Source of the DNA: Amphibacillus sp. MSJ-3
Lineage (GTDB): Bacteria > Bacillota > Bacilli > Bacillales > Amphibacillaceae
Length of the DNA stretch: 43,540 nucleotides
Assembly (NCBI RefSeq): GCF_018919165.1
Contig: NZ_JAHLQM010000024.1
Coordinates: forward strand, 1 to 43,540
Direction: 5' to 3'
The position numbers and the translations under genes are program-made. The notes beneath the pieces are model-generated. The model was not told the origin of the DNA. It was given only the letters and a program-made list of their open reading frames with translations, and did not search any database. Numbering within the stretch: position 1 is the first letter of the stretch; each line of letters starts with the position of its first letter. Shown here piece after piece: positions 18,427 to 28,509 of the stretch.

Positions 18427-19389
18427 TTAAAGCCCTCTTTTATCATAAGCTTCAATTACTTTTTGCACGACAGGATGCCGAACAACATCATGTTGTTCAA
18501 GGTGAACAAAACTAATCCCTCTTATTCCGTTTAAAATATTCTGAACAGATACAAGACCCGAAATCGTTCCATTAGGTAAATCAATTTGGGTGATATCACC
18601 AGTGATCACCATCTTTGAACCAAAACCAAGACGGGTTAAAAACATCTTCATTTGTTCAGGTGTAGTGTTTTGTGCTTCATCTAAAATAACAAATGCATCA
18701 TCTAGCGTTCGCCCACGCATATAGGCAAGTGGTGCGATTTCAATCGTTTCTCGATCAATTAATCGTTCTGTATGTTCATTGCCAAGTACATCATGTAAAG
18801 CGTCATATAATGGTCTTAAATATGGATCGACTTTTTCTTTTAAATCACCCGGTAAAAAACCCAACCGTTCTCCTGCTTCAACTGCTGGTCTAGTCAAAAT
18901 AATTCTTTTTATTTCACCTGACTTCAGTGCGTTCACAGCCATTACAACAGCTAAATATGTTTTCCCAGTACCGGCAGGGCCAATTCCAAAAACTAAATCA
19001 TTCTTTCTAATTTGATTGACATATTCACGTTGGCCTAAAGTCTTTACGCGAATCGATCGACCATGTGCATTACGCATGATCTCTTGATCAAATAAAGAAT
19101 AAAATTGTTCGATTTTCCCTTGTTTCGCTAATTCAATGGCATAAATAACATCTCTTTCTGAAATATGAATGCCTCGTCTTATTACAGTTAAGAGAGCATT
19201 TAATACGTCACTTATTATTGCGATCTTATCTTGATCACCCTGTACTCTTATCTCTTCACCACGTGTGATGATAGACACATCGAGTTGTGTTTCTAATTGT
19301 TTTAAATGACGATCGTTATTTCCAAATAAACTCATTGCTTCTGCAGAATCCGTAATTTTTAAATCAATTATTTGCAATCCATCTGGCAT
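18427..19389 (-). CDS. phoH: PhoH family ATPase (PhoH-like)
   Basis: Cytosolic P-loop ATPase of the PhoH family; role unsettled, linked to RNA metabolism by its constant neighbourhood with ybeY. Walker A GPAGTGKT (137-144), Walker B VILDEAQN (234-241), sensor TGDITQID (263-270). An N-terminal KH-like region is at about 5-70. 320 residues. The ATG follows AAGGAG. The start lies 3 bases after yqfD, and the transcript ends at 18371-18402, so here phoH is grouped with yqfCD rather than with pgpH. Confidence 0.94.
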   Translation of the reverse strand: MPDGLQIIDLKITDSAEAMSLFGNNDRHLKQLETQLDVSIITRGEEIRVQGDQDKIAIISDVLNALLTVIRRGIHISERDVIYAIELAKQGKIEQFYSLFDQEIMRNAHGRSIRVKTLGQREYVNQIRKNDLVFGIGPAGTGKTYLAVVMAVNALKSGEIKRIILTRPAVEAGERLGFLPGDLKEKVDPYLRPLYDALHDVLGNEHTERLIDRETIEIAPLAYMRGRTLDDAFVILDEAQNTTPEQMKMFLTRLGFGSKMVITGDITQIDLPNGTISGLVSVQNILNGIRGISFVHLEQHDVVRHPVVQKVIEAYDKRGL

Positions 19390-19392
19390 ACC

Positions 19393-20601
19393 TTAGTCTC
19401 CTTGGTTCATATCTATTGTATTCACGATATTTTCTTTAACCGTAAAGTATACGTGTAAGTTTACTTTACCATTCTCAGTAGATTGTTGCAAAATTTTTTC
19501 GTCAATAATAGCAGTTTCCCGTCCTAGATTTCGAAGCAAATTTTGGCGGGCTTGCTCTAATCCAATCCTGGTTGCCTCTTCCTCAGATCTTTTGATCTCT
19601 ACGGGTATAATTTCTTTATGACTATCTCTTTTTAATGATATTGGTACCGTCCATTTCCCAAACGATAGCTCATAATAATCAGATTCAATATGTTCGAATT
19701 CAAAATCTGTTAAATGAAAGCCCCAAATCGGAATTTGAAATGAACCTATTTGAAGATGATATTTATTATTTACTTGTCCTGTTTCAGTTTGGTAAATGCC
19801 TTTTAACGGAATTGATACACGAGATTCATACCATGTTGTCGCATATATTTCCGCTTCTGCCTCACCCGTTTCAGCTAAGGTTTCATCTTTATCGTCTTTT
19901 TCAATCTGATTAAGTTCTCCAGTGACTAGAAGTTGCCCTTTTTTTACAAAATCATTAACAGCGACAAGTGATCGGCCTTTAGCAACAAACATCTCACTAA
20001 TTACTCCATCTTTTTTTGCATAAATATGTGTTCTACGATTTTTATTTGGCTCTGGTGGTTGCTTCTTAGTTATCACCTCTAGTTTGTAGGAAACTCCATC
20101 AGGTACAATACCAACCCAAAGAAGATCGGGATAATCATTTAATAGTTTCCTTTGGATTTCAGATGGGTTGTCCATTAAAAATTTAACTTTTCCTTTTTTA
20201 ACTCCATAATCAGAAAGGGTTATACTTATACTTTCCTTCATCTCACTTGAAACACCATCTATTTCAATAAACCAGACACATTGAGTTAAATAAAGAAAAA
20301 ATATAAATGCAAGAAAAAAACTGATAAGTAATGGTTTTAATCCTTTTAGTCTTTTGCAAAAAAAAGGTAATCCTCTTCTCTTATCAAAGGATAATTTGTA
20401 GTGTGTTTTTCTTCTTAATTGACGAATTCTATTAATATCCTTTACATAAATATCACCAATGCATTCTAAATTTGATTGTTTTTTAATTGACCACACAGGA
20501 ATCTGGTGGCGTGCACAAAAGTCAAAAAAACGTTCTGGATAATGTCCATGGACTCTTAAAGTAACGATTCCTTTTAACCAAATGGGTTGAATTTGTTTCA
20601 T
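19393..20601 (-). CDS. yqfD: Sporulation protein YqfD
   Basis: Membrane-anchored protein of the YqfD sporulation family, made in the mother cell under sigma-E in B. subtilis; exact function not established. About 90 N-terminal residues are cytosolic and basic, one membrane helix is at about 88-106 (LLISFFLAFIFFLYL), and the rest is a large external domain with VKFLMDNPSEIQRKLL, DVITKKQPPEP-like and AKKDGVISEMFVAKG segments. 402 residues. Overlaps the yqfC stop codon by 4 bases. A probable sigma-E promoter precedes yqfC. Confidence 0.9.
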   Translation of the reverse strand: MKQIQPIWLKGIVTLRVHGHYPERFFDFCARHQIPVWSIKKQSNLECIGDIYVKDINRIRQLRRKTHYKLSFDKRRGLPFFCKRLKGLKPLLISFFLAFIFFLYLTQCVWFIEIDGVSSEMKESISITLSDYGVKKGKVKFLMDNPSEIQRKLLNDYPDLLWVGIVPDGVSYKLEVITKKQPPEPNKNRRTHIYAKKDGVISEMFVAKGRSLVAVNDFVKKGQLLVTGELNQIEKDDKDETLAETGEAEAEIYATTWYESRVSIPLKGIYQTETGQVNNKYHLQIGSFQIPIWGFHLTDFEFEHIESDYYELSFGKWTVPISLKRDSHKEIIPVEIKRSEEEATRIGLEQARQNLLRNLGRETAIIDEKILQQSTENGKVNLHVYFTVKENIVNTIDMNQGD

Positions 20602-20903
20602 TTCTTCACTCCATCTTTTGTTGAACTTTCGATGATCGCTAATGTATCAATTTTACCTTCTATCAGGATTTCTGTTGATAACAACATTTTAATTACGAGA
20701 TTAGATCCTTTAATCATTATCTGTCCATTTGTAATATTAAGACCTATCTCTTGATCAGTAAATCGAGATATGCCTCGATGATTTTCTATATATACATGAA
20801 TATCACCGATCATGGTTATCCGCGGCAAATTTAGATGTTTAGTCATAGTCATGTTGGGTTTTGATTTCTTAAGATGATCAAATAATGCATGCAATTTACG
20901 CAC
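20598..20903 (-). CDS. yqfC: Sporulation protein YqfC
   Basis: Small YabP/YqfC family protein, 101 residues; belongs to the sigma-E regulon in B. subtilis and is always paired with yqfD. The core LNLPRITMIGDIHVYIENHRGI and GLNITNGQIMIKGSNLVIK are typical. The frame is open to a TTG at 20927, but the strong GGGAGGCG site fits the GTG at 20903. Role probably in spore coat or cortex formation, not firmly known. Confidence 0.9.
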   Translation of the reverse strand: MRKLHALFDHLKKSKPNMTMTKHLNLPRITMIGDIHVYIENHRGISRFTDQEIGLNITNGQIMIKGSNLVIKMLLSTEILIEGKIDTLAIIESSTKDGVKK

Positions 20904-21362
20904 GGAATCGCCTCCCTTACTTCTCAAGATATGATATTTATCCCGTAAACAGAACTAAACAAGAAAAAAACTAATCATTATTCATTTCAAAAATAAAAAA
21001 AGTATTGATTAAGAAAGTTATTTTTTTAGATTGACGATTATATGACACTTAGCTTAGTCATATGAAGGAAAAGATCGGCTAAAAAGTGGGGGATCAATAG
21101 TCAATAAAAGCCCGGTTTGTTTAGCCAACATTCAATAGAAGATGTGGAAACCCCTTATTAAGTAAAGGTTCGATAGGATAGGAAAAACTTTATAGAGGAG
21201 TGGTCTTGGATGACTCACACAGTGAATAGAAGGATGGTTGCCTGTCACATCAAACGTTCCCTTCAGATAAACTAAATAACCCTTGTTTTCTGTTATTCTA
21301 ATCTTATTATGATTAATCCGAATCGATTATTGATGCGAAGTCTAACAGATCATTCATTTTAA
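20904..21362. other. Long non-coding stretch before yqfC
   Basis: About 460 bases with no supported gene on either strand. It holds the sigma-E-type promoter at 21037-21065 and a 125-base leader to yqfC. The part from about 21070 to 21290 is richer in GC (for example GGGGGATCAATAGTC and GCCTGTCACATCAAACG) and shows nothing I can name; it may be decayed sequence. Confidence 0.5.
21037..21065 (-). promoter_or_regulatory. Sigma-E promoter of yqfCD-phoH
   Basis: Minus strand TCATATG (21059-21065), 14 bases, CATATAAT (21037-21044). The B. subtilis sigma-E pattern is KMATATT, 14-15 bases, CATACANT; each box differs at one position. An inverted repeat ATATGAC/GTCATAT (21040-21046 and 21057-21063) overlaps both boxes and could be a second protein's site. 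Confidence 0.65.
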
Positions 21363-21394
21363 AAAGCGATCAAACATTTCTGCTTGATCGCTTT
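21363..21394 (-). terminator. Terminator behind the yqeZ-floA cluster
   Basis: Stem AAAGCGATCAA/TTGATCGCTTT (21363-21373 with 21384-21394), 10-base loop, then TT on the minus side. It lies just after the 150-residue gene. Confidence 0.8.
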
Positions 21395-21399
21395 AGTCA

Positions 21400-21852
21400 T
21401 TATCTATTTAACATTCGGTATGGTTTTTTTGATCTCGGTTGACCTAAAACCTCCGACATAACAATCGTTCTAGCTAAGTTATTACGGGTTAAATGTTTTT
21501 TTACGTCCAAATGATCTTTTTTAGTTACATGATTAGCAGTCTGAGATACCTTTAGTCTGTCAAGATCATCCTCAGATTGTTTCAGTTTTCTGTGTGAAAA
21601 ATCATCTGATTGCTGAGAAAACCTATTTAGCTCCTTTTGTAAGTTAGCTAATTGTTTTTTCTCTGACTCCTTTATTTTGTCACCTGCTCGTTCAAACTTA
21701 GTATTTGATGATTGTTTTGATTGAGAGTTAATTGTTTTTCGAGTAGTTGTTACCTTCTTTGTCTGTTCATTTCCCTTGTCCCTATGCGACTTGATAACAG
21801 AACTCGCGATAACAAGAATAAATGTAATGAGAGGAGCTAATATATCTTCCAT
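21400..21852 (-). CDS. Small membrane-anchored protein in the yqfB position, unknown function
   Basis: 150 residues: one N-terminal membrane helix (about 4-20, APLITFILVIASSVI) and then a long, very polar, Lys/Gln/Ser-rich region, probably helical or disordered and cytosolic, ending in MSEVLGQPRSKKPYRML. No enzyme motif. Excellent GGAGGGG binding site and 26-base spacing after floA show it is translated with floA. B. subtilis has yqfB in this position; I cannot confirm sequence homology. The conserved-looking C terminus may be a binding motif. Confidence 0.8.
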   Translation of the reverse strand: MEDILAPLITFILVIASSVIKSHRDKGNEQTKKVTTTRKTINSQSKQSSNTKFERAGDKIKESEKKQLANLQKELNRFSQQSDDFSHRKLKQSEDDLDRLKVSQTANHVTKKDHLDVKKHLTRNNLARTIVMSEVLGQPRSKKPYRMLNR

Positions 21853-21878
21853 AATTCCCCTCCTTTCGGCATTAATGC

Positions 21879-22868
21879 TTATTTATCATCTGGACTTTCA
21901 TCAGATATTCTCCCGATTGAGTCCCTCATTTCAGTGTCAGCATTAATATTCTTATAGTTCATATAATCCATCACACCAAGGTTTCCTGAACGTAAGGCTT
22001 CCGCAAGAGCAAGTGGTACTTGAGCTTCTGCCTCAACAACTTTAGCGCGCATTTCTTCAACACGTGCAACCATTTCTTGTTCTTGAGCAACAGCCATCGC
22101 ACGGCGTTCCTCTGCTTTCGCTTGAGCGATATTCTTATCCGCTTCAGCTTGATCTGTTTGAAGAATTGCACCGATATTTTTACCTATATCAACATCCGCA
22201 ATATCAATCGAAAGAATTTCAAATGCGGTTCCAGAGTCCAAGCCTCGATTTAATACATTATGAGAAATTGAATCTGGGTTTTCTAAAACTTCTTTATGCG
22301 AGGTTGAACTACCAATTGTACTGACAACCCCTTCACCAACACGTGCGATAATTGTTTCTTCTCCTGCACCACCAACGAGGCGGTCAATATTTGCACGAAC
22401 GGTGATTCTAGCTATCGCTTTTACCTCAATCCCATCAATAGCAATTCCTGAAATAAATGGTGTTTCAATTACTTTTGGGTTAACACTCATTTGTACGGCT
22501 TCTAGAACATCCCGACCCGCTAAATCTATCGCAGCGCCGCGCTCAAAACTAAGGGCGATATTGGCACGTTGAGCGGCAATGAGGGCATTGACGACTCGAT
22601 CAACATTACCACCTGCTAAATAGTGGCTCTCAAGTTGATTAATATTAACATCAACCCCAGCCTTATGTGCCTTAATTAATGGATTAATCACACGGTTAGG
22701 TATAACTCTTCTTAACCGCATCCCAATAAGTGTGAAAATACTTACCTTTACTCCAGCAGCTAACGCACTAATCCAAAGTGCAACAGGAATAAAAGTTAGC
22801 AAGACAACAATAGCGATAATAATAATACCAATAATAATAACTGGCAAAATGTCCCACGTTTGACCCAT
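21879..22868 (-). CDS. floA: Flotillin-like protein FloA
   Basis: Membrane scaffold protein of functional membrane microdomains (YqfA in B. subtilis). N-terminal hydrophobic hairpin (about 8-45), then the PHB-like domain ([40 protein letters not shown]) and the EA-rich coiled coil ([19 protein letters not shown]) responsible for oligomers. Very close to the Bacillus protein throughout. The frame opens with an ATG at 22877, but GGAGGA is too near it; the ATG at 22868 has proper spacing and gives 329 residues. Five bases after yqeZ, its usual NfeD-type partner. Confidence 0.96.
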   Translation of the reverse strand: MGQTWDILPVIIIGIIIIAIVVLLTFIPVALWISALAAGVKVSIFTLIGMRLRRVIPNRVINPLIKAHKAGVDVNINQLESHYLAGGNVDRVVNALIAAQRANIALSFERGAAIDLAGRDVLEAVQMSVNPKVIETPFISGIAIDGIEVKAIARITVRANIDRLVGGAGEETIIARVGEGVVSTIGSSTSHKEVLENPDSISHNVLNRGLDSGTAFEILSIDIADVDIGKNIGAILQTDQAEADKNIAQAKAEERRAMAVAQEQEMVARVEEMRAKVVEAEAQVPLALAEALRSGNLGVMDYMNYKNINADTEMRDSIGRISDESPDDK

Positions 22869-22873
22869 AATTA

Positions 22874-24220
22874 TCATTCCTCCTCTTGATTATGTTCTCT
22901 TACAACAATACGTGATCCTGCCACATGAATAATCTGAACGGGTGTATTTTCTTTAATAAAACTACCTTCAGTTACAACATCTATTCTTTCATTATCAATA
23001 AAGGCAATACCAGAAGGTCTAAGGGGTGTAATCGCCGTTCCTATTTTCCCAACTAAATCAACTCGATTAACTGTAGATACATAACCTCGATCTGTTGTTG
23101 TGGCATCATTTAAGACAATATATTTGAAAGGGCCTTTTTCTAAGCCGATTCGTCGATACAAAAAGATACCTGTTCCAATCGTCACAATAAGTGCAATTAA
23201 TAGACTAATACTCATCTGTTTGATATTATTCGATGCCATTAATAAAGAAGCTAAAACACAGATTGATCCAATAGCTCCTAGAATACCACCTGGTACAAAG
23301 AACTCAATAACGATAAAACCAATTCCTAATATAAGTAAAACAAGAACTTCATATCCCGCAAAGCCAGCTACCATATGGCCATAAAAGAAGAGCACAAGAG
23401 AAGTTACCCCTATTAAACCTGGAATCCCAAAGCCTGGAGAAAACAACTCAATAATTAAGCCCAAACCTGCCAAGGATAAAAGAATTGATACAACAGCAGA
23501 ATTTGTTAAAAACCGTGTAATCTCCTCAGCTGGAGTCGGGGTGACTTCAATCATTTCCGCTTCAGATAAACCTAGTTCTGCTAGAAGCTCTGTTCGGTTA
23601 CTGACAGTTCCATTAGAGTAACCTACTTCGATAGCAGCAGTTGGACCTAAAGTTAAATATTCACCTGCTGGGGCATTGTATTCTGGTAAGTCAATTTCTT
23701 TATCTGCCATTGCCTCTGCATATATTCGATCTCTTCCTTTGGATTCAGCTGCACTACCCATCGCTTCTCTCCAATAGGATTGAGCCTTTTCATCCGCGGC
23801 ATTGCCGTCACTGGTAATAATACCACTTGCTCCAATTGTAGCTTGTGGATTCATATAAATATTATCGGCGAATAGTGCGATATAAGATCCAGCAGATAAA
23901 GCCTGGCTTCTTATGTATGCCGTTTTAGGGATTGTCACCTCTTGAATAATTTCACCAATATTATTCGCTGCATCAACCCGACCACCTGGCGTGTTAATTT
24001 CAAAAATAATATGATCAACATTCCCGTCAACAGCTTCTGTTATTGTTCTTCGTAAAAATGCTTCTAATCCACGTTCTACTTCCTTTTCAATTGGAATAAT
24101 ATACACAGTTTTTTCTTCATCATTTTCCTGACCCTTTGCCTTAATCTCAATAAAATTAAAGAGACTCAATAAAACAATTAATAAAATAAAAAAAGTTTGG
24201 TTAGAAAGTCTTTTCATCAC
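22874..24220 (-). CDS. yqeZ: NfeD-type membrane serine protease YqeZ
   Basis: Long NfeD protein (448 residues): signal peptide/anchor helix (about 8-26), ClpP-like protease domain with NTPGG (76-80) and [11 protein letters not shown] (109-119, catalytic Ser in SAG), ASG and a following Lys, then four to five membrane helices (about 230-360) and a C-terminal OB-fold NfeD domain. Such proteins pair with stomatin/flotillin partners, and here floA follows directly. Role: probably turnover or quality control of membrane proteins; substrates unknown. Confidence 0.92.
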   Translation of the reverse strand: MMKRLSNQTFFILLIVLLSLFNFIEIKAKGQENDEEKTVYIIPIEKEVERGLEAFLRRTITEAVDGNVDHIIFEINTPGGRVDAANNIGEIIQEVTIPKTAYIRSQALSAGSYIALFADNIYMNPQATIGASGIITSDGNAADEKAQSYWREAMGSAAESKGRDRIYAEAMADKEIDLPEYNAPAGEYLTLGPTAAIEVGYSNGTVSNRTELLAELGLSEAEMIEVTPTPAEEITRFLTNSAVVSILLSLAGLGLIIELFSPGFGIPGLIGVTSLVLFFYGHMVAGFAGYEVLVLLILGIGFIVIEFFVPGGILGAIGSICVLASLLMASNNIKQMSISLLIALIVTIGTGIFLYRRIGLEKGPFKYIVLNDATTTDRGYVSTVNRVDLVGKIGTAITPLRPSGIAFIDNERIDVVTEGSFIKENTPVQIIHVAGSRIVVREHNQEEE

Positions 24221-24297
24221 ACCACCTCTATTTTTTATATTTTAAGAAAGTATCAAATTATCTAACACTTTCCAGTACATTATATCATGAGCTTAAT

Positions 24298-24334
24298 AAA
24301 AAATCCCCTTTCATTAAAAATGATCAGGGGATTT
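24298..24334 (-). terminator. Terminator of rpsU-yqeY
   Basis: Minus strand stem AAATCCCCT/AGGGGATTT with a further partly paired inner loop, followed by T residues; about 25 bases behind yqeY. Confidence 0.85.
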
Positions 24335-24356
24335 TCTATTTATTACGAACTATGTC

Positions 24357-24803
24357 TTATGATAAATGTTTTTGAACAAATGCATTCACTTCTGATCCAT
24401 CAGCCTTACCTTTAACTTTTGGCATCAGCACACTCATCACTTTTCCTAAATCTTTCTTTGTTGTTGCGTTCACTTGTTGGATCGTTTCAACAACAATTTG
24501 CTCAAGCTCATCGCTTGATAGTTGTTCTGGCATGTATGCTTGTATTACACTTAAATCTTTATCATGTTTTTCTACAAGATCATCGCGTCCAGCTTCTTTA
24601 AATTCGTGGAGGGAATCTTTAATTTGTTTTAGTTCTCGAGCTAAAACAGTTAATTCTTCGTCTTCAGATAATTCGTCTTTACCAAGTTTAATGGCCTCAT
24701 TTTGTAATGAAGCTTTCAGCATGCGAATAACACTTAATCTTTGCTTTTCTCTGTTGCGCATAGCTGATTTCATATCTTGATTCAGAGATTCTAGTAATGA
24801 CAT
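24357..24803 (-). CDS. yqeY: GatB/YqeY domain protein
   Basis: 148-residue YqeY family protein, homologous to the C-terminal tRNA-binding domain of GatB. The role is not settled; tRNA-related binding is likely. Typical features are [19 protein letters not shown] near the N terminus, [15 protein letters not shown] in the middle and the end [21 protein letters not shown]. It follows rpsU after about 50 bases and shares its strong promoter. Confidence 0.93.
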   Translation of the reverse strand: MSLLESLNQDMKSAMRNREKQRLSVIRMLKASLQNEAIKLGKDELSEDEELTVLARELKQIKDSLHEFKEAGRDDLVEKHDKDLSVIQAYMPEQLSSDELEQIVVETIQQVNATTKKDLGKVMSVLMPKVKGKADGSEVNAFVQKHLS

Positions 24804-24852
24804 TTCGTTTCTACACCCTCTTTATAAGAAATAAATATTTCTTATATTTAAA

Positions 24853-25026
24853 TTACTTACGCTTTCTAGCCGCTTCAGATTTCTTTTTACGACGAACACT
24901 AGGTTTTTCATAAAATTCACGCTTGCGATATTCTGACAATGTTCCTGATTTTGATACATTGCGTTTAAAGCGACGAAGAGCATCTTCAAGAGACTCGTTT
25001 TTACGAACGCGAGTTGTATTTGACAT
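24853..25026 (-). CDS. rpsU: 30S ribosomal protein S21
   Basis: 57 residues starting [20 protein letters not shown] and ending in a very basic tail ([14 protein letters not shown]), the complete S21. It binds the 30S platform and takes part in translation initiation. GGAGGGAAAT precedes the ATG. The consensus-like promoter at 25097-25125 drives rpsU and yqeY. In B. subtilis mtaB (yqeV) lies between rsmE and rpsU; it is missing here. Confidence 0.97.
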   Translation of the reverse strand: MSNTTRVRKNESLEDALRRFKRNVSKSGTLSEYRKREFYEKPSVRRKKKSEAARKRK

Positions 25027-25355
25027 GCTAATTTCCCTCCCTCCGAAGCATCAACAATTTAATCAGACAAATGATAGCTTCCTTTGTCTCTATGATATTA
25101 TAATATAATGCTATTTATAGGTCAACTTATTTAGTTTTACAACCAGCCATATCTGTTAATGCTTGTAAATGACAAAAATCCAAACACCGGGTGATTATTT
25201 AAGAGTTTAATAGCTAAATCCATTCCTTAACTATGAAAAGCAGTCAAGTAATACGATAAGCGTTCTATATATAAATGGAGTAAGACTTTTCGAATAATTT
25301 CTATAAATATATTGTCTATCCTATAATTATGAAGTGGTCAAAGCCCATATTCATG
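25027..25355. other. Intergenic region between rsmE and rpsU
   Basis: Apart from the rpsU promoter and leader, about 230 AT-rich bases (25126-25355) hold no supported gene, no trace of mtaB and no clear terminator behind rsmE. Confidence 0.5.
25097..25125 (-). promoter_or_regulatory. Strong sigma-A promoter of rpsU-yqeY
   Basis: Minus strand TTGACC (25120-25125), exactly 17 bases, TATAAT (25097-25102), about 65 bases before the rpsU start. Confidence 0.85.
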
Positions 25356-26108
25356 TCAATTTGTTTCTTCAAAGAAATATGATAAGACAGATAACAAATA
25401 TAATGGTGCTGTTTCAGTTCTTAATATTCTTGGACCTAGTCGAACCGGTTCAAATCCACTCTTGTATAATTGATCAATCTCTTCCTTAGCTATACCACCT
25501 TCTGGTCCGATAACAATACCAATCGACTGACCAGCTTGTACTTCTTTCAGATAGTGTTCTATGCTTCTTGTTTTGACTTCTCGTGCCGTTTCTTCATATG
25601 CAACAAACTTATGATCAAATGATTGACTAACTGAAACAATTTGCTTTAAGGACTGTGGAAATTCTATTGTTGGTTGAATCGTTCGATGTGATTGTTCAGC
25701 AGCCTCTTTAGCAATTTTCTGTAGTCGTTGGATTTTTTTTGAACTTTTTTTATGATCCCACTTAACTATAGATCGTTTTGATTCTAAAGGGATAATCGTT
25801 GAAACACCTAATTCAGTTGCCTTTTGAACAATCCATTCTAATTTATCACCTTTTGGTAAACCTTGTATTAAGGTTACATTCACAGGTAGCTCCACTTGAT
25901 CCTTTAGCTTGTTTAGGATTAATAATTGAACATTCCCATCGCCAATCTTCTCAATTGAGCATTGATATGCATGACCATTTGGGTGGTTACAAATGACTTC
26001 ATCACCTGGCTGCATTCTCATGACATTAACAATATGATGGTAATCATCGTCATCAATGTTTACTTGCTGTTCAGACCAATTTTTTTCTTCAACAAAATAG
26101 CGTTGCAT
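25356..26108 (-). CDS. rsmE: 16S rRNA (uracil(1498)-N3)-methyltransferase RsmE
   Basis: SPOUT-class enzyme that methylates U1498 of 16S rRNA. N-terminal PUA-like domain (about 1-70), then the knotted SPOUT domain with IVQKATELGV, GIVIGPEGGIAKEEID and the C-terminal RLGPRILRTETA, the SAM-binding knot. 250 residues. Last gene of the heat-shock cluster, 218 bases after prmA; that gap shows no other gene. Confidence 0.95.
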   Translation of the reverse strand: MQRYFVEEKNWSEQQVNIDDDDYHHIVNVMRMQPGDEVICNHPNGHAYQCSIEKIGDGNVQLLILNKLKDQVELPVNVTLIQGLPKGDKLEWIVQKATELGVSTIIPLESKRSIVKWDHKKSSKKIQRLQKIAKEAAEQSHRTIQPTIEFPQSLKQIVSVSQSFDHKFVAYEETAREVKTRSIEHYLKEVQAGQSIGIVIGPEGGIAKEEIDQLYKSGFEPVRLGPRILRTETAPLYLLSVLSYFFEETN

Positions 26109-26326
26109 ATATACGTCACCCCAATCACATTTAGCAGACTCTAACTAGCCGTTCAACATAGAAACACGACGTTTAGTTGCTATGGTTACTCCTCTTATTA
26201 TAATAGTTACCTTAGCACATCCCATGCGTCATTATGCTGGTCAAGGCCAAACATTTAGATGAAAGTTTATCATAAGGAATCGATCAACCAACAGGATGGA
26301 ATGGATTCATTTTTTTATAACTTTCT

Positions 26327-27268
26327 TTAGTCTGGTTTTTTTGCAATGATTGACACCCAATCCTCTAGTTGGTTTATTTCTAATATCTCAAAACCTGCCT
26401 TAAGTAAGGCTTGCTTAACTTCAGATTCCTTTGCTTGAATAATACCTGATGTGATAAAAATCCCTCCTGGTTTCAATAAAGCAAAGCTCTCTTGTTCAAA
26501 CCGTAAAATGATCTCAGCCAAAAGATTAGCTACAATTAAATCTGGATTAATCGTGACATGATTTAATAAATTATTCTGCTTTACTGTAATCAGTGAATCA
26601 ACCTTATTAAGTTTAGCGTTAATCGTGGCTGCTTTAACAGCGATATCATCTAAATCATAAGCAAAGACCTGTCCTGCTCCTAGTAATCCAGCTACGATAC
26701 TTAAAACACCAGAACCCGTACCTACATCGATCACAGTTTGGCCACTTTTTAAATAGCTTTCGATTGCTTGTATACTCAACACTGTTGTTGGATGTGTACC
26801 TGTTCCAAAGGCCATTCCGGGATCTAGTTCAACGACAATTTCTCCAGTTGATTCAGCTTGGTAGTCTTCCCATGTTGGAGCGATTGTGATTTGATTAGAA
26901 ACTTTAACAGGTTTATAATATTTTTTCCATGCCGTTGCCCATTCTTCCTCATTTACCTCACTTAAGGTTATTCGATTGTGTCCGATATCAATATCATAAA
27001 CAAGCAGTTGATTAATTGCTTGTTTAATTTGTTCGACAGCTTCACCTAAAAAACTATTGATAGGCAAATAGGCTTTTAAGTAAACACCTTCTTCAGGATA
27101 ATCAGCTGGGTCTAATTCATACACCTCACCAAAATCACTAGACCTCTCTTTATCAAAATCTGCTGCATCTTCGATAACAACACCACTGGCTCCAGCTTCA
27201 TGTAAAATATTCGAAATCGATTCAATCGCTTCATTTGTAGTATGAATACATAGTTCAGACCATTTCAA
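26327..27268 (-). CDS. prmA: Ribosomal protein L11 methyltransferase PrmA
   Basis: Trimethylates ribosomal protein L11 using SAM. SAM motif VIDVGTGSGVLSI, the family signature DPGMAFGTGTHPTT and NLLAEII are all present. The reading frame is open to a TTG that overlaps the dnaJ stop, but homologues begin MKWSELCIHTT, which fits the TTG at 27268 and gives 313 residues. The binding site there (AAGAG) is weak, so the start is not certain. Cotranscribed with dnaJ. Confidence 0.93.
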   Translation of the reverse strand: MKWSELCIHTTNEAIESISNILHEAGASGVVIEDAADFDKERSSDFGEVYELDPADYPEEGVYLKAYLPINSFLGEAVEQIKQAINQLLVYDIDIGHNRITLSEVNEEEWATAWKKYYKPVKVSNQITIAPTWEDYQAESTGEIVVELDPGMAFGTGTHPTTVLSIQAIESYLKSGQTVIDVGTGSGVLSIVAGLLGAGQVFAYDLDDIAVKAATINAKLNKVDSLITVKQNNLLNHVTINPDLIVANLLAEIILRFEQESFALLKPGGIFITSGIIQAKESEVKQALLKAGFEILEINQLEDWVSIIAKKPD

Positions 27269-27306
27269 GTGGACCAACTCTTTTCTTAAAGTAAATTTAC
27301 TAGCTC

Positions 27307-28416
27307 TCAATCATTTTTAAAGGCACGTTTCATTCGACTAAAGAAAGATGCTTCATTTTCATCAGCTGCTTCGTTACCTGATAAATTATTAAATTCTCTT
27401 AGCAATTCCTTTTGTTGTTCTGTTAAGTTAGTTGGAGTAATAACCCGCATACGTACGTTTTGATCACCGTGACCATATCCACGTACGTTTGGCGCTCCTT
27501 TTCCTCTAAGTCTAAAAGTTTTACCTGTTTGTGTACCAGCTGGTATCTTAAGCTTAACCTTACCATGGACAGTTGGTATTTCAATCTCATCACCTAAAGC
27601 TGCTTGGGCGTATGTCAATGGCATTTCACAGAAGATATCATCACCATCACGTTGAAAGAACTCGTGTGATTTAACTTGAACAACAACATATAAATCCCCA
27701 GCTGGTCCACCGTTGATCCCAGGTTCACCTTTTCCAGCTACACGAATTTGTTGGCCATCATCAATTCCTGCAGGGATTTTTATATGAATTTTCTTTTGTT
27801 TTTTTACAGTTCCTTTTCCATGACATGTTGGACATTTTTCTTTAATTTCTTTCCCGGTTCCATTACAATGGTGACAAACGCGTTTATTAACAACTCGACC
27901 GAATGGTGTATTCTGTTCCATATTTAACTGGCCTGTTCCATTACAGTGTCGACATGTTTCAGGTTTTGTCCCCGGCTTGGCTCCGCTACCTTTACATGTA
28001 TCACACTTTTCCTCACTAGGAATATGAATATCAGTTTCCTTACCGAAGATTGCCTCTTCAAATTCCAATACCATTGTATATTGTAAATCATTTCCTTGTC
28101 TTGGTGCGTTCGGATCTCGTCTTCCGCCACCACCAAAGAACATATCAAAGATATCACTAAATCCACCAAAGTCTTCACCACTAAAACCTTGGCCTTGGGG
28201 ACCTGTATGTCCAAATTGATCATATTGCGCACGTTTTTGGTTATTGCTTAATACTTCATAAGCTTCTTTCACTTCTTTAAATTTATCCGCTGCATCTGGC
28301 TCCTTGTTAACGTCTGGATGATATTGACGTGCTAGTTTTCGATATGCTTTTTTTATCTCTTCTGGAGAGGCATCTTTATTAATACCTAGTACGTCATAAT
28401 AATCACGCTTACTCAT
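27307..28416 (-). CDS. dnaJ: Chaperone protein DnaJ
   Basis: Hsp40 co-chaperone that delivers substrates to DnaK and stimulates its ATPase. J domain with HPD (YHPDVNK), the Gly/Phe-rich linker, four CxxCxGxG zinc motifs ([32 protein letters not shown]) and the C-terminal substrate domains. Two in-frame Met codons lie upstream; the one at 28416 gives the family's usual [11 protein letters not shown] and 369 residues. It is separated from dnaK by a terminator-like hairpin. Confidence 0.97.
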   Translation of the reverse strand: MSKRDYYDVLGINKDASPEEIKKAYRKLARQYHPDVNKEPDAADKFKEVKEAYEVLSNNQKRAQYDQFGHTGPQGQGFSGEDFGGFSDIFDMFFGGGGRRDPNAPRQGNDLQYTMVLEFEEAIFGKETDIHIPSEEKCDTCKGSGAKPGTKPETCRHCNGTGQLNMEQNTPFGRVVNKRVCHHCNGTGKEIKEKCPTCHGKGTVKKQKKIHIKIPAGIDDGQQIRVAGKGEPGINGGPAGDLYVVVQVKSHEFFQRDGDDIFCEMPLTYAQAALGDEIEIPTVHGKVKLKIPAGTQTGKTFRLRGKGAPNVRGYGHGDQNVRMRVITPTNLTEQQKELLREFNNLSGNEAADENEASFFSRMKRAFKND

Positions 28417-28509
28417 AAAAGCCATCACTCCCATCTCATTTTCTGCATAAAATTAATCATAACATTAATACCAATATCTATACAACTTTCTCCTTGTATT
28501 AAACAGGAC

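Noticed and set aside
21070-21290. GC-richer stretch as a remnant gene
   Set aside because: All frames are broken by stop codons within short distances and nothing resembled a known protein.
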